A stretch of DNA of 64,000 nucleotides from Pseudomonas schmalbachii (GCF_017589465.1 NZ_JAELYA010000004.1:124001-188000); one strand, 5' to 3'. Positions 1-12,075 are shown, numbered from the stretch's first letter. Program-made: numbers and translations. The notes: generated by a model from the sequence alone, not told the origin.

Positions 1-1
1 G

Positions 2-964
2 CGCTGTCTGCGGCCACGCTGGCCGGCGCTGCTGATCGGCCTGCTGTGCGCCAGCCTGCTGGTCTGGGCGTTGCCTTCCGTATTCGGCGATGTCGCGCGG
101 GTGCAGGCATTCAGCAGTGCGCTGCCGCCGTTCAGCCCGCTGTCGTTCGACTTCGCCCGCACCCTGCAACTGCTACCGGCCGCCGTCGCCTGCGGCATGC
201 TCGGGCTGGTCACCAGCCTGTCCATCGCCCGCTCGCTGGCCACGCGCAGCGGGCAATCCCTGGACGCCAATCAGGAAGTGCGCGCGCAGGGACTGTCCAA
301 CCTGATCGGCCCGTGGTTCTCCGGGACCCTGTCGGCGGGCTCCTTCACCCGCTCCGGGCTGAACCTCGATGCCGGCGCCAGCTCGCCGCTGGCCGGAGTG
401 TTCTCGGCGCTGTGGGTGGCCGTGCTGGCCGTGGCCGGCAGCGAGCTGATCACGCATATCCCGCTGCCGGCGATGGCTGGCGGCATCCTGCTGATCGCCT
501 GGGGGCTGATGGATCGTCCGGCGCTTCGTGCGCTATGGAAGGGCAGCCGCGCGGAATTCCTGGTGATGGCGCTGACCGCCACGGCGACCCTGCTGCTGCC
601 GCTGCAGAGCGCGATCTACGCCGGGGTGCTGGCGTCGCTGTTCTTCTACCTGAAACGCACCTCGCAACCGCGCGTGCAGCGCTGGGAGGGCGCGGAGGAA
701 GAGGTGCTGCGGGTGGAGGGCTCGATCTTCTTCGGCGCCTGCGACTACCTGCAACGGCTGATGCAGCGCAGCCAGGGCCAGCGGCTGGTGCTGGATGCGC
801 ACCATGTGAACTTCATCGACTTCGCCGGCGCCCGCATGCTCCACCAGGAAGCCCGCCGCCTCGCCGGGGAGGGACGGCGCCTGGTCCTGCGTCATGCGCG
901 GCCGCAGGTGATAGCGGAGCTGGCGAAGCAGGCGGGGGAAGGGGAAGGGATCGTCTTCGAGTAG
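2..964 (+). CDS. SulP family anion transporter, 3' part (5' end outside window)
   Basis: C-terminal 320 residues of a SulP/SLC26-type inner-membrane anion permease. The reading frame is open from base 2, so the N-terminal half lies upstream of the window. Several hydrophobic segments (for example LLIGLLCASLLVWAL at the start and VFSALWVAVLAVAG in the middle) are followed by a cytoplasmic STAS domain in roughly the last 85 residues, from VLRVEGSIFFGACDYLQ through VNFIDFAGARML. Sulfate is the usual annotated substrate, but bicarbonate or another anion cannot be excluded. The TAG stop lies inside the GTAG head of the adjoining REP element. It converges with aroE. Confidence 0.88.
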   Translation, partial: RCLRPRWPALLIGLLCASLLVWALPSVFGDVARVQAFSSALPPFSPLSFDFARTLQLLPAAVACGMLGLVTSLSIARSLATRSGQSLDANQEVRAQGLSNLIGPWFSGTLSAGSFTRSGLNLDAGASSPLAGVFSALWVAVLAVAGSELITHIPLPAMAGGILLIAWGLMDRPALRALWKGSRAEFLVMALTATATLLLPLQSAIYAGVLASLFFYLKRTSQPRVQRWEGAEEEVLRVEGSIFFGACDYLQRLMQRSQGQRLVLDAHHVNFIDFAGARMLHQEARRLAGEGRRLVLRHARPQVIAELAKQAGEGEGIVFE

Positions 965-1020
965 GGCGGGTGCAACCCGCCACATCGCACCACGGCATTG
1001 GCGGGTTGCACCCGCCCTAC
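961..1020. repeat. REP pair, family A (GGCGGGT/ACCCGCC)
   Basis: Two inverted copies of a GTAG-headed hairpin with core GGCGGGTGCAACCCGCC, heads outward, about 18 bp apart. The pair fills the gap between the convergent SulP and aroE genes and probably acts as a bidirectional terminator. Its first GTAG overlaps the SulP stop codon. Confidence 0.85.
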
Positions 1021-1023
1021 GGG

Positions 1024-1845
1024 TCAGGCGGCGAGTTGCCGGCGCATCTCTGCCAGAACCGGCGCCGAATCCGGGCGCACGCCGCGCCAGAGGAAGAACG
1101 CCTCGGCGGCCTGCTCGACCAGCATGCCCAGCCCATCGATGCAGCCCGCCGCGCCATGCTCGGCGGCCCAGCGGTTGAAGGCGGTGGCTTCCTTGCCGTA
1201 CATCATGTCGTAGCAGACCGTGTGGCCGGGACGGATCAGCGCCGGGTCGATGGGCGGCAGCTCGCCGGCCAGGCTGGCCGAGGTGCCGTTGACGATCACG
1301 TCGAAGGGCTCGTCGCGCAGGTCGAATCCGCAGGCACGCACCTCGCCGATATCGGCGAATTCCTGCGCCAGTTGCCCGGCCTTTTCCACCGTGCGGTTGG
1401 CCACCACCAGCGCAGCGGGGCGTTCGCCGAGGAAGGGTTCGAGAATCCCGCGCACCGCTCCGCCGGCGCCCAGCACCAGTACACGCTTGCCAGTCAGCGC
1501 CACGCCGTTGTTCACCGTCAGGTCGCGGGTCAGGCCGGCGCCGTCGGTGTTGTCGCCGAGCAGGCTGCCATCGGCGCGCTTCATCAGGGTGTTCACCGCG
1601 CCGGCGCGGCGGGCGCGCTCGCTCAGCTCGGTCGCCAGGCGGTAGGCGTCTTCCTTGAACGGCACGGTGACATTGGCGCCCATGCCAGCCTCAAAGAAGG
1701 CGCGGGCGGCCCCGGCGAAATCGTCCAGCGGCGCCAGCACGGCCTCGTAGGTCAGCGCCTGGCCGGTCTGCTCGGCGAACAGGCGGTGGATCAGCGGCGA
1801 CTTGCTGTGGCCGATGGGATTGCCGAAGACGCAGTAGCGGTCCAT
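1024..1845 (-). CDS. aroE: Shikimate dehydrogenase (NADP+)
   Basis: 273 aa. Reduces 3-dehydroshikimate to shikimate in the aromatic amino acid pathway (cytosol). Visible motifs are NPIGHSKSP at the N-terminus (substrate site), NVTVPFKE with the catalytic Lys, GDNTDGAG with the catalytic Asp, and the NADP Rossmann loop GAGGAVRG. The ATG at 1845 (protein [10 protein letters not shown]) is chosen because the open frame upstream has no homologous look and this start gives the family's usual length. hemF lies upstream on the same strand, separated by a REP pair, so the two need not form an operon. Confidence 0.96.
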   Translation of the reverse strand: MDRYCVFGNPIGHSKSPLIHRLFAEQTGQALTYEAVLAPLDDFAGAARAFFEAGMGANVTVPFKEDAYRLATELSERARRAGAVNTLMKRADGSLLGDNTDGAGLTRDLTVNNGVALTGKRVLVLGAGGAVRGILEPFLGERPAALVVANRTVEKAGQLAQEFADIGEVRACGFDLRDEPFDVIVNGTSASLAGELPPIDPALIRPGHTVCYDMMYGKEATAFNRWAAEHGAAGCIDGLGMLVEQAAEAFFLWRGVRPDSAPVLAEMRRQLAA

Positions 1846-1884
1846 GGAAGAAATCCTTGAACGATGAAATTTTTCTGGGGAATT

Positions 1885-1964
1885 GATGGGTATCGCTTCG
1901 CTCAACCCATCCTACGGGTGTACAGGATGACCTTGTAGGATGGGTTGAGCGAAGCGATACCCAT
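1885..1964. repeat. REP pair, family B, heads inward
   Basis: Two inverted copies of a hairpin unit beginning GTAGGATGGGTTGAGCGAAG and closing with ACCCAT, at 1885-1915 and 1935-1964. Unlike the other pairs in the window, the GTAG heads face each other. It lies between aroE and hemF. Confidence 0.85.
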
Positions 1965-1969
1965 GCGGT

Positions 1970-4044
<2,075 letters not shown>

Positions 4045-4076
4045 CGCCCCTGCACTACGGCGTGCCGGGCTGCTTC

Positions 4077-4158
4077 GTAGGTTGGCGCTGAGCTTGCGAA
4101 GCCCAACGGTGCCACGGCCGGCGGATGTTGGGCTTCGCTGCGCTCAGCACCAACCTAC
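4077..4158. repeat. REP pair, family C (GTAGGTTGGCGCTGA)
   Basis: Inverted pair of GTAGGTTGGCGCTGAGC...GAAGCCCAAC units, heads outward, between the convergent qor and tsaC genes. No separate T-run terminator was seen there, so the pair may serve as one. Confidence 0.85.
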
Positions 4159-4200
4159 GTCCCGATCGGTTCCGCGCTCCCGTGAGGGAACGATGATCAC

Positions 4201-4758
4201 TTAAGCCGGGCGCACCACCTCGCCGGTGACCAGGTCGCGAATCAGGCTGGGATTGCGCCGTCCTCCCAGGGCGCCGCCGAGCACGCCGTCCAGTTCGTCG
4301 TGGAAGTACTGCTCGATGCGCAGGCGGGTGCGCGCGGCCGGGCGGCCGGCGGGGTTGGCGGAGGTCGAGACCAGCGGACCGGTCAGCGCGCACAGTTCGC
4401 GCACCAGCGGATGCTCGCTGACGCGCAGGGCAACGCTGTCGTGCTGGCCGGTGATCCACTCGGGCAGGCGCCCCTGGTGCGGCACCAGCCAGGTGTTCGG
4501 CCCCGGCCAGCTGGAGGCGAGCTTGTCCTGCCAGGCTTCGGGCAGGTCTTCGAGGAGGAAGTCGAACTGGCGGATATTGTCGGCGACCAGGATCAGGCCC
4601 TTTTCCACCGGGCGCGCCTTGATGGCCAGCAGACGGTAGACCGCGTCGGAGTTCCACGGGTCGCAGCCGAGGCCCCATACCGCTTCGGTGGGATAGGCGA
4701 TCACGCCGCCTTCGCGCACTACCTTGGCCATGCGCTGAACGCGCCAACTGCTGATCAT
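4201..4758 (-). CDS. tsaC: Threonylcarbamoyl-AMP synthase (YrdC/Sua5 type)
   Basis: 185 aa. Makes threonylcarbamoyl-AMP from Thr, bicarbonate and ATP, the first step of t6A37 tRNA modification. The single YrdC domain is evident from [32 protein letters not shown] and [16 protein letters not shown]. The length is that of the short TsaC form without a Sua5 C-terminal domain. The ATG at 4758 has GGAG a few bases upstream. It lies 42 bp downstream of dprA on the same strand, the usual dprA-tsaC pairing. Confidence 0.95.
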   Translation of the reverse strand: MISSWRVQRMAKVVREGGVIAYPTEAVWGLGCDPWNSDAVYRLLAIKARPVEKGLILVADNIRQFDFLLEDLPEAWQDKLASSWPGPNTWLVPHQGRLPEWITGQHDSVALRVSEHPLVRELCALTGPLVSTSANPAGRPAARTRLRIEQYFHDELDGVLGGALGGRRNPSLIRDLVTGEVVRPA

Positions 4759-4800
4759 CGAACCACTCCACGGTGAACAAGTGGGCGGCAGTTTACTTTT

Positions 4801-5892
4801 TCAGCAGGCGCGATGCATCCAGAGGCCTGCCTCGCAGGCCACCAGCCCGTCCAGCTCCAGTTCGGTGAGCGCCACCAGCACCTCCGGCAGGCTCCAGCCG
4901 CTGCCTGCCGCCAGCGCCTCGCAGCTCTGCGGGGCGGCGCGCAGCAGGTCGAGGATGGGATGCCGGACCTCGCGGGCAGCCGGCGCGGGCGCCAGGTTCT
5001 GCCAGCCGCGCAGGCTGGCCAGGATATCGTCGACGCTTTCCACCAGCGTCGCGCCCTGGCGGATCAGTTCATGGCAGCCACGGGCGCCGGGATGGTGGAT
5101 CGAACCGGGAATGGCGAACACCTCGCGGCCCTGCTCGGCCGCCAGCCGCGCGGTGATCAGCGAGCCGCTGGACGGACTGGCTTCCACCACCAGCACGCCC
5201 AGCGACAGGCCGCTGATGATTCGGTTGCGCCGCGGGAAGTTTGCCGACTGCGGCGGGCAGTCCAGCGGCAGTTCGGAAACCAGCGCGCCGCCCTCGGCGA
5301 CGATCCGCTGCGCCAGTCCCTTGTGCCGCTGTGGATAAATCCGCTCCAGACCGGTGCCCAGTACCGCCACCGTCCGCCCGCCGGCGTCCAGCGCGCCGAG
5401 GTGGGCGGCACCGTCGATGCCCAGCGCCAGCCCGCTGGCGATGCTGAAGCCGCCGCCGGCCAGGCTGCGGGCGAAGGCATGGGCGCAGTCCAGGCCGGGA
5501 CGGCTGGCGCGGCGGCTGCCGACCATGGCCAGTTGCGGCTGTTCGAGCAGCGCGCGGGAGCCGGCGACGAACAGCAGCGGCGGGGCATCCGCCAGTTCGG
5601 CGAGCAGGGCGGGGTAGTCGGGGTCGTCCCACATCAGCAGGTGGTTCTGCGTCGCCTCCAGCCAGCGCAAGACGCGATGCGCCTGTTCCCGTACCTCGGC
5701 ACTGCGCCGTTGTTCGGCGGATTCCATGCGCAATCCCAGCGAGCGCCACGCGGAGGCCGGCGCGCTCAGCGCAGCCGATGCCGAGCCGAAGGCAGCGAGC
5801 AGCTTGCGGAAGCGGCGCGGCCCCAGTTCCGGCAGGGCGTGCAGGCGCAGGCGCGCTTCCAGTTCGGCGGGTGAAATTCGTTCGGTGGACAT
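4801..5892 (-). CDS. dprA: DNA-processing protein DprA/Smf
   Basis: 363 aa. Binds incoming single-stranded DNA and loads RecA during transformation (cytosol). An N-terminal helical region (PELGPRRFRKLLAAFG) is followed by the extended Rossmann domain with AMVGSRRASRPGLDCA, GGFSIASGLALGIDGAAH and FPRRNRIISGLSLGVLVVEA, then a C-terminal winged-helix region. ATG at 5892 (MSTERISP) is chosen: the open frame upstream runs through a REP pair and is not coding. One perfect DnaA box (5330-5338) lies inside the gene. Confidence 0.94.
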   Translation of the reverse strand: MSTERISPAELEARLRLHALPELGPRRFRKLLAAFGSASAALSAPASAWRSLGLRMESAEQRRSAEVREQAHRVLRWLEATQNHLLMWDDPDYPALLAELADAPPLLFVAGSRALLEQPQLAMVGSRRASRPGLDCAHAFARSLAGGGFSIASGLALGIDGAAHLGALDAGGRTVAVLGTGLERIYPQRHKGLAQRIVAEGGALVSELPLDCPPQSANFPRRNRIISGLSLGVLVVEASPSSGSLITARLAAEQGREVFAIPGSIHHPGARGCHELIRQGATLVESVDDILASLRGWQNLAPAPAAREVRHPILDLLRAAPQSCEALAAGSGWSLPEVLVALTELELDGLVACEAGLWMHRAC

Positions 5893-6000
5893 GGCGGGCT
5901 CCTCGCAGAAGCCCCGGAATATGCCGGCCGACGTCTCGCAGCAGCTGTCAGTCCCTTCCGAAAGAGGTAAAGGTGCTTCGCGGGTTATCGGAGAACGCAG

Positions 6001-6060
6001 GTAGGGCGGATGCAACCCGCCAATCCGGAGGTGCCATGGCGGGTTGCACCCGGCCTGCAG
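6001..6060. repeat. REP pair, family A, right arm degenerate
   Basis: Left unit GTAGGGCGGATGCAACCCGC is nearly intact. The right arm (GGCGGGTTGCACCCGGCC) has lost the terminal CTAC. Lies between lysM and dprA, next to a terminator. Confidence 0.8.
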
Positions 6061-6071
6061 ATGGACCAAAG

Positions 6072-6096
6072 AAAAACCCGCCGAAGCGGGTTTTTC
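6072..6096 (-). terminator. Rho-independent terminator downstream of the LysM gene
   Basis: AAAAACCCGC, a short CGAA loop and GCGGGTTTTT form a symmetric hairpin with A-tract and T-tract, so it can work in both directions. It ends the LysM transcript before dprA, arguing that dprA-tsaC has its own promoter. Confidence 0.8.
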
Positions 6097-6116
6097 CTGA
6101 GCGGGCGGCGCTCAAC

Positions 6117-7142
6117 TCACGGGTTGCGCACCTTGTCCTCGACCTCCAGCGAACGGTTGGCGGTCAGCACCAGGCCGTAGCTGAGGCGGTTATAGGTGCG
6201 GAAGATCATCACCAGGCCGGAGCGCTCGTCCGGAATCTTCACCAGGTCGTCGGTCACGCGGTCGCGCACCGTCTCGCCGAGCTTGTAGATCGCCAGCACG
6301 TTGCCTTCCGCCAGCCCGTCGCGCGCACCCTTGTCGATGGTGACCACATCGTACTTGCCGATCTGCGTCACGCCGCGCGGTACGTCGATGATGGTGCCGT
6401 TGATCTGGGTACTCGGCTCGCTGGGAACGAAGGTCGAGTTGACCGCGCGCTCCTCGGTGGGGAACAGGCGGTCGCCCGGGCGCACTTCCTGGGTGGTGCG
6501 GGTCAGGCTGAGGGTGGCGACGTCACCTTCCCTGGCCACCACGTTGGCGCTGCCGATATCCATGGCGTCGATGCCGAGCACCTCGTCGGTGTCCGGGTCC
6601 ACGTAGACCTTGGCCTGGCGGAAGATGCCGTAGTTGCCTTCTTCGGCCAGCGAATTGCCGCGGGCGTAGGCGCGGTCGCCGGCGCCGCTGACCACCCGCT
6701 CGGAATCGCCGGCGATCACGTGGGGCGCGCTGGTGAAATCGCCGTCACTCTCGACGATGCGGTTGGACAGCAGGAAGGCGTTGATCTTTTCCAGCGGAAT
6801 GGTCGGGATCGATTCGGCGATCGGCTCGCTGCGTACCCGCGGCGACAGCTTGATGGTGCCGTGGGAGGCGCCGCGGTTGAGCACCAGGCGCGGCTGGCCG
6901 TCGATGTAGACGAGGTTGAGGACGTCGCCGGGATAGATCAGGTGCGGGTTCTGGATCTGCGGATTCACATGCCAGATTTCCGGCCATTTCCACGGTTTTG
7001 TCAGGAATTTGCCGGAGATGTCCCAAAGGGTGTCGCCCTTGACCACCGTGTAGCGCTCCGGATGACCTTCCCTGAGTTGCACGGCAGCCTGCGCCACGCC
7101 GCCCGCTGCCAGCAGCAGCAGGGCGATGAGTGTTTTCCTCAT
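6117..7142 (-). CDS. Secreted LysM-domain peptidoglycan-binding protein
   Basis: 341 aa. Signal peptide at residues 1-19 (MRKTLIALLLLAAGGVAQA), then a LysM domain at about residues 30-80 (YTVVKGDTLWDISGKFL ... PHLIYPGDVLNLVYIDG). The rest (~260 residues) has no motif I recognise. It is the conserved Pseudomonas protein divergent from def (PA0020-like). Probably periplasmic and cell-wall associated; the precise role is unknown. The ATG at 7142 is preferred over the upstream in-frame ATG because the signal peptide begins there. Confidence 0.9.
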   Translation of the reverse strand: MRKTLIALLLLAAGGVAQAAVQLREGHPERYTVVKGDTLWDISGKFLTKPWKWPEIWHVNPQIQNPHLIYPGDVLNLVYIDGQPRLVLNRGASHGTIKLSPRVRSEPIAESIPTIPLEKINAFLLSNRIVESDGDFTSAPHVIAGDSERVVSGAGDRAYARGNSLAEEGNYGIFRQAKVYVDPDTDEVLGIDAMDIGSANVVAREGDVATLSLTRTTQEVRPGDRLFPTEERAVNSTFVPSEPSTQINGTIIDVPRGVTQIGKYDVVTIDKGARDGLAEGNVLAIYKLGETVRDRVTDDLVKIPDERSGLVMIFRTYNRLSYGLVLTANRSLEVEDKVRNP

Positions 7143-7281
7143 GCGGTGAATCCCTTTATTATGTATACACATGAAACGCCTGGAAGCCGCCCCATTCGTG
7201 CTTTCCAGCCGCTTTTTCGATGCTGCTCATCATGTTAGCAGCCGGTTTCGACTATATCGCACAAGTGCATCACAAACGCAT

Positions 7282-7788
7282 ATGGCTATTCTGAACATTC
7301 TCGAATTCCCCGATCCGCGTCTGCGCACGATCGCCAAGCCCGTCGAGGTGGTCGATGACGCCGTGCGCCAGCTGATCGACGACATGTTCGAGACGATGTA
7401 CGAAGCCCCCGGTATCGGCCTCGCCGCCACCCAGGTGAACGTGCACAAGCGCATCGTCGTCATGGATCTGTCCGAGGACAAGTCCGAGCCTCGGGTGTTC
7501 ATCAACCCCGAGTTCGAATCGCTGACCGAACAGATGGATCAGTACCAGGAAGGCTGCCTGTCGGTGCCCGGCTTCTACGAGAACGTCGACCGCCCGCAGA
7601 AGGTGAAGATCAAGGCGCTGGACCGCGACGGCAAACCGTTCGAGGAAATCGCCGAAGGTCTGCTCGCAGTGTGCATCCAGCACGAATGCGACCACCTCAA
7701 CGGCAAGCTGTTCGTCGACTACCTGTCCAGCCTCAAGCGCGACCGGATCAAGAAGAAGCTGGAAAAGCAGCACCGCCAGCGCGCCTGA
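7282..7788 (+). CDS. def: Peptide deformylase
   Basis: 168 aa Fe(II)/Zn metallo-hydrolase that removes the formyl group from nascent proteins. All three motifs are present: GIGLAATQV (I), EGCLSVPG (II, metal Cys) and QHECDHLNG (III, two metal His and the catalytic Glu). The ATG at 7282 begins [12 protein letters not shown], the standard N-terminus; the open frame upstream from 7171 overlaps the promoter region shared with the divergent LysM gene. Followed by a terminator-like hairpin before fmt. Confidence 0.97.
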   Translation: MAILNILEFPDPRLRTIAKPVEVVDDAVRQLIDDMFETMYEAPGIGLAATQVNVHKRIVVMDLSEDKSEPRVFINPEFESLTEQMDQYQEGCLSVPGFYENVDRPQKVKIKALDRDGKPFEEIAEGLLAVCIQHECDHLNGKLFVDYLSSLKRDRIKKKLEKQHRQRA

Positions 7789-7802
7789 TCCCCACATTTC
7801 TA

Positions 7803-7832
7803 AAGGCTTGCTCCGGCAAGCCTTTTTTCTTT
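7803..7832 (+). terminator. Terminator-like hairpin between def and fmt
   Basis: AAGGCTTGC, a 3-4 nt loop and GCAAGCCTT followed by TTTTCTTTT. This is a textbook intrinsic terminator shape, 14 nt after the def stop and 18 nt before the fmt ATG. It may partially uncouple fmt from def. Confidence 0.75.
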
Positions 7833-7850
7833 TAGCGAGTAGAAGCCCGC

Positions 7851-8825
7851 ATGAGCCAAGCATTGCGCATCGTCTTCGCCGGTACCCCGGAATTCGCCGC
7901 CGAGCATCTGAAAGCCCTGCTCGACACCCCGCACCGGATCGTCGCCGTCTACACCCAGCCGGACCGCCCGGCCGGCCGCGGGCAGAAGCTGATGCCCAGC
8001 CCGGTGAAGAAGCTAGCGCTGGAACACGGCCTGCCGGTGCTGCAGCCGCCGACCCTGCGCGATCCCGCCGCCCAGGCGGAACTGGCCGCGCTCAAGCCGG
8101 ACCTGATGGTGGTGGTCGCCTACGGCCTGATCCTGCCGCAGGTGGTGCTCGACATCCCGCGCCTCGGCTGCATCAACAGTCACGCCTCGCTGCTGCCGCG
8201 CTGGCGCGGCGCCGCGCCGATCCAGCGCGCGGTGGAGGCGGGCGACGCGGAAAGCGGCGTCACGGTGATGCAGATGGAAGCCGGCCTCGATACCGGGCCG
8301 ATGCTGCTCAAGGTCACCACGCCGATCTCCGCCGAAGACACTGGCGGCAGCCTGCATGACCGCCTCGCCCAGATGGGCCCGCAAGCCGTGGTGCAGGCCA
8401 TCGCCGGCCTGGCCGAAGGCACGCTGCAGGGCGAAGTGCAGGACGACAGCCTCGCCACCTACGCACACAAGCTGAACAAGGACGAGGCGCGCATCGACTG
8501 GTCGCGCCCGGCCGTTGAGCTGGAACGGCTGGTGCGAGCCTTCGACCCGTGGCCGACCTGCCACACCACGCTGAACGGCGAGCCGCTGAAAGTCTGGGGC
8601 GCGCAGTTGGCCGACGGCCGCGGCGAACCCGGCAGGATCCTCGACGCCAGCCGCGACGGCCTGCTGGTCGCCTGCGGTGACGGCGCGCTGCGCCTGACCC
8701 GCCTGCAACTGCCGGGCGGCAAGCCGCTGGCCTTCGCCGACCTGTTCAACAGCCGTCGCGAACAGTTCGCCGCCGGCCTGATTCTTGGTCAACAGGCTCT
8801 TGGTCCACAGGAGCCGGGCCAATGA
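7851..8825 (+). CDS. fmt: Methionyl-tRNA formyltransferase
   Basis: 324 aa. Formylates initiator Met-tRNA using 10-formyltetrahydrofolate. The N-terminal formyltransferase domain contains [12 protein letters not shown] and [19 protein letters not shown], with the catalytic Asn/His. The C-terminal tRNA-binding domain includes [14 protein letters not shown]. The stop codon overlaps the rsmB start (ATGA, 8822-8825), indicating translational coupling. Confidence 0.97.
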   Translation: MSQALRIVFAGTPEFAAEHLKALLDTPHRIVAVYTQPDRPAGRGQKLMPSPVKKLALEHGLPVLQPPTLRDPAAQAELAALKPDLMVVVAYGLILPQVVLDIPRLGCINSHASLLPRWRGAAPIQRAVEAGDAESGVTVMQMEAGLDTGPMLLKVTTPISAEDTGGSLHDRLAQMGPQAVVQAIAGLAEGTLQGEVQDDSLATYAHKLNKDEARIDWSRPAVELERLVRAFDPWPTCHTTLNGEPLKVWGAQLADGRGEPGRILDASRDGLLVACGDGALRLTRLQLPGGKPLAFADLFNSRREQFAAGLILGQQALGPQEPGQ

Positions 8826-10132
8826 ACACCAGCCCCCGCCTCGCCGCCGCCCGCGCGCTGGCCGCCGTACTGGCCGGCCGCGCCTCGCTGGGCAGCTCGC
8901 TGCCGGCGCAACTGGAGCAGGTCGCCCCGCGCGACCGCGGCCTGACCCAGGAGCTGGCCTTCGGCGCCGCGCGCTGGCAGCCGCGTCTGTCCGCGCTCGC
9001 TGCACGCTTGCTGCAGAAGCCGTTCAAGGCCGGCGACCGCGACGTCGAGGCGCTGCTGCTGGTCGGCCTGTACCAGTTGCTCTACACGCGCATCCCGCCG
9101 CACGCCGCCATCGGCGAAACCGTGGGCTGCGCCGACAAGCTGAAGAAGGGCTGGGCCAAGGGCCTGCTCAACGCCGTGCTGCGCCGCGCGCAGCGCGAGG
9201 GCGAAGGGCTGCTGGCCGATGTCGACCGCGATCCCGCCGCGCGCCTGGCGCATCCGCGCTGGCTGCAGAAGGCGCTGAAACAGGCCTGGCCCGAGCAGTT
9301 CGAAGCGATCTGCGCGGCGAACAACGCCCATCCACCGATGATCCTGCGGGTCAACCGCCGCCACGGCACGCGCGATGACTATCTCGCCGAACTGCTGCGC
9401 GTCGGTATCGACGCCAGCGCCTGTGCCTACAGCCGCGACGGCATCCTGCTCGCCCTGCCGTGCGACGTACGCGAGCTGCCGGGCTTCGCCGAAGGCCGGG
9501 TGAGCGTGCAGGACGAGGCCGCGCAACTGGCCGCCGACCTGCTCGAACTGGCCCCCGGCCAACGCGTGCTGGACGCCTGCTGCGCGCCCGGCGGCAAGAC
9601 CTGCCACCTGCTGGAAGCCGAACCGGCACTGGCCGGGGTGGTCGCCGTCGACCTGGAAGAATCGCGCCTGGTCCGCGTGCGCGAGAACCTTGAGCGGCTG
9701 AATCTGAACGCCCAGCTGATCGCCGCCGACGCCCGCGACACCGCCGCCTGGTGGGACGGCAAGCCGTTCCAGCGCATCCTCCTCGACGCCCCGTGCTCGG
9801 CCACCGGGGTGATCCGCCGCCATCCGGACATCAAGCTGACCCGCACCGCCGACGACATCGCCGCGCTGGCGCAATTGCAGGGCGAACTGCTCGACGCGCT
9901 GTGGCCGACGCTGGAAGTGGGCGGTGTACTGGTCTACGCGACCTGCTCGGTGATGCCGCAGGAAAACACCGGCACCCTCGACGCCTTCCTCGCCCGTACG
10001 CCAGGCGCGCGCGAACTGGATCTGGCCGGCCCCTGGGGCATCAAGCAGCCGCACGGCCGCCAGTTGCTGCCGCAGGATGACGGACACGACGGTTTTTACT
10101 ACGCGAAATTGATCAAGATTTCTGCACGCTAG
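8822..10132 (+). CDS. rsmB: 16S rRNA m5C967 methyltransferase
   Basis: 436 aa. Methylates C967 of 16S rRNA with SAM. An N-terminal NusB-like RNA-binding domain (about residues 1-140) precedes the Fmu/NOL1 catalytic domain with [13 protein letters not shown] (SAM site) and the two active-site cysteines in [15 protein letters not shown] and [11 protein letters not shown]. It overlaps fmt by 4 bp and is followed after 54 bp by trkA, so fmt-rsmB-trkA is a likely transcription unit. Confidence 0.96.
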   Translation: MNTSPRLAAARALAAVLAGRASLGSSLPAQLEQVAPRDRGLTQELAFGAARWQPRLSALAARLLQKPFKAGDRDVEALLLVGLYQLLYTRIPPHAAIGETVGCADKLKKGWAKGLLNAVLRRAQREGEGLLADVDRDPAARLAHPRWLQKALKQAWPEQFEAICAANNAHPPMILRVNRRHGTRDDYLAELLRVGIDASACAYSRDGILLALPCDVRELPGFAEGRVSVQDEAAQLAADLLELAPGQRVLDACCAPGGKTCHLLEAEPALAGVVAVDLEESRLVRVRENLERLNLNAQLIAADARDTAAWWDGKPFQRILLDAPCSATGVIRRHPDIKLTRTADDIAALAQLQGELLDALWPTLEVGGVLVYATCSVMPQENTGTLDAFLARTPGARELDLAGPWGIKQPHGRQLLPQDDGHDGFYYAKLIKISAR

Positions 10133-10186
10133 CGTCGCCGCGCGATAATTGTCGGCACCAGCCTGAATCGGGAAACCCGCGCTTCC

Positions 10187-11560
10187 ATGAAAATCATCAT
10201 CCTCGGTGCCGGCCAGGTCGGCGGCACACTGGCAGAACACCTCGCCAGCGAAGCCAACGACATCACCGTGGTCGACACCGATGGCGAGCGCCTGCGCGAC
10301 CTCGGCGACCGCCTGGACATCCGCACCGTGCACGGCAAGGCCTCGTACCCCACGGTGCTGCGCCAGGCCGGCGCCGACGATGCCGACATGCTGGTGGCGG
10401 TGACCAACAGCGACGAGGTGAATATGATCGCCTGCCAGGTCGCCTACACCCTGTTCAACACGCCGACGCGCATCGCCCGGGTGCGCGAGGCGGCCTACCT
10501 GACCCGCGCCGGCCTGTTCGACAACGAGGCCATCCCGGTCGACGTGCTGATCAGCCCCGAGCAGGTGGTCACCAACTACATCAAGCGCCTGATCGAGTAT
10601 CCCGGCTCACTGCAGGTGATCGACTTCGCCGACGGCAAGGCCCAGCTGGTCGGCATCCGCGCCTACTACGGCGGCCCGCTGGTCGGCCAGGAACTGCGGC
10701 AGATCCGCGAGCACATGCCCAACGCCGATACCCGCGTGGCGGCGATCTACCGGCGCAACCGGCCGATCATCCCCAAGGGCGACACCCTGATCGAGGCCGA
10801 CGACGAAGTGTTCTTCATCGCCGCCAAGGCCCACATCCGCGGGGTGATGGGCGAGATGCGCCGGCTGGAGGACAGCTACAAGCGGATCATCATCGCCGGC
10901 GGCGGCAACATCGGCGAACGCCTCGCCGAGGCCATCGAGAACCGCTACCAGGTGAAGATCATCGAGCGCAATCCGGCGCGCTGCCGGCACCTCTCGGAAA
11001 CCCTGGACAACAGCATCGTCCTCCAGGGCAGCGCCTCCGACCGCGACCTGCTGGTGGAGGAGAACATCGGCGACGCCGACCTGTTCCTCGCCCTGACCAA
11101 CGACGACGAGGCGAACATCATGTCCTCGCTGCTGGCCAAGCGGCTCGGCGCGCGCAAGGTGATGACCCTCATCAACAACCCGGCCTACGTCGACCTGGTG
11201 CAGGGCGGCGACATCGACATCGCCATCAGCCCGCAGCTGGCCACCATCGGCACCCTGCTGACCCACGTGCGCCGCGGCGACGTGGAGAGCGTGCACTCGC
11301 TGCGGCGCGGCGCGGCGGAGGCCATCGAGGTGATCGCCCACGGCGACTCCAAGTCGAGCAAGGTCATCGGCCGCCCGCTCAGCGAGGTAAACCTGCCGCC
11401 GGGCACCACCATCGGCGCGGTGATCCGCGGCGACGACGTGCTGATCGCGCACAGTGAGACGGTCGTCGAGTCGGGCGACCACGTGATCCTCTTCGTGGTC
11501 GACAAGCGCCGCATCCGCGAGGTGGAGAAGCTGTTCCAGGCGGGGCTGACGTTCTTCTAG
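10187..11560 (+). CDS. trkA: Trk potassium uptake, NAD-binding regulatory subunit
   Basis: 457 aa peripheral membrane protein that gates the TrkH/TrkG K+ channel. It is a duplicated RCK protein: two Rossmann domains begin [13 protein letters not shown] (near residue 6) and [13 protein letters not shown] (near residue 240), each followed by a TrkA_C domain. The length matches the family. The gene follows rsmB by 54 bp and is followed by a REP pair. Confidence 0.97.
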   Translation: MKIIILGAGQVGGTLAEHLASEANDITVVDTDGERLRDLGDRLDIRTVHGKASYPTVLRQAGADDADMLVAVTNSDEVNMIACQVAYTLFNTPTRIARVREAAYLTRAGLFDNEAIPVDVLISPEQVVTNYIKRLIEYPGSLQVIDFADGKAQLVGIRAYYGGPLVGQELRQIREHMPNADTRVAAIYRRNRPIIPKGDTLIEADDEVFFIAAKAHIRGVMGEMRRLEDSYKRIIIAGGGNIGERLAEAIENRYQVKIIERNPARCRHLSETLDNSIVLQGSASDRDLLVEENIGDADLFLALTNDDEANIMSSLLAKRLGARKVMTLINNPAYVDLVQGGDIDIAISPQLATIGTLLTHVRRGDVESVHSLRRGAAEAIEVIAHGDSKSSKVIGRPLSEVNLPPGTTIGAVIRGDDVLIAHSETVVESGDHVILFVVDKRRIREVEKLFQAGLTFF

Positions 11561-11589
11561 GTTGGAGTCGGTGGGGGCGTCGACAGTGC

Positions 11590-11673
11590 GTAGGTTGGCG
11601 CTGAACGCAGTGAAGCCCAACATTTGCCATCGCCCCTCCATAGTTGGGCTTCGCGGGCTCAGCGCCAACCTAC
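11590..11673. repeat. REP pair, family C
   Basis: Inverted GTAGGTTGGCGCTGA units, heads outward, between trkA and the TPR gene. Its right end is immediately followed by the GGGAG ribosome site of the TPR gene. Confidence 0.85.
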
Positions 11674-11684
11674 GGGAGACTTAC

Positions 11685-11999
11685 ATGCTTGAAGGTTTGG
11701 AAAAGATGCTCGCCAAGGGTGTGGATAACCCGCTGCTGCGCTTTGGCCTGGGCAAGGGTTACCTGGATGCCGGCGATGCAGCGCGGGCTGTCGAGCACCT
11801 GCGCCGCTGCGTAGAGCAGGACCCGAAGTATTCCGCCGCCTGGAAGCTGCTGGGCAAGGCACTGCAAGCCAGCGGCGACCCCAACGGCGCCCGCCAGGCC
11901 TGGACCGACGGCATCGCCGCGGCGCAGGCGCATGGGGACAAGCAGGCGGAGAAGGAGATGACGGTGTTTCTGCGCAAGCTGGACAAGGGCAGAAGCTGA
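11685..11999 (+). CDS. Small TPR-repeat protein
   Basis: 104 aa. Two to three tetratricopeptide-like repeats can be seen (LLRFGLGKGYLDAGDAARAV, then YSAAWKLLGKALQASGDPNG and the following helix). No signal peptide or membrane segment, so probably a cytosolic protein-interaction module. It is conserved in Pseudomonas at this site (PA0015-like) but its partner is unknown. The ATG at 11685 has GGGAG 7 nt upstream; the longer open frame would start inside a REP pair. Confidence 0.85.
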   Translation: MLEGLEKMLAKGVDNPLLRFGLGKGYLDAGDAARAVEHLRRCVEQDPKYSAAWKLLGKALQASGDPNGARQAWTDGIAAAQAHGDKQAEKEMTVFLRKLDKGRS

Positions 12000-12002
12000 A
12001 CC

Positions 12003-12054
12003 GTAGGGCGGGTGCAACCCGCCACCGCGAAACGGCGGGTTGCACCCGCCCTAC
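12003..12054. repeat. REP pair, family A
   Basis: Near-perfect inverted pair of GTAG + GGCGGGTGCAACCCGCC units separated by about 10 bp, 3 nt after the TPR gene stop. Confidence 0.88.
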
Positions 12055-12075
12055 AGTTACGACGGACGCCTCGGC

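Noticed and set aside
46..1860. 604-codon open frame on the plus strand
   Set aside because: Arg/Gly/Ala-rich shadow of SulP in another frame, running antisense through aroE; arises from high GC content.
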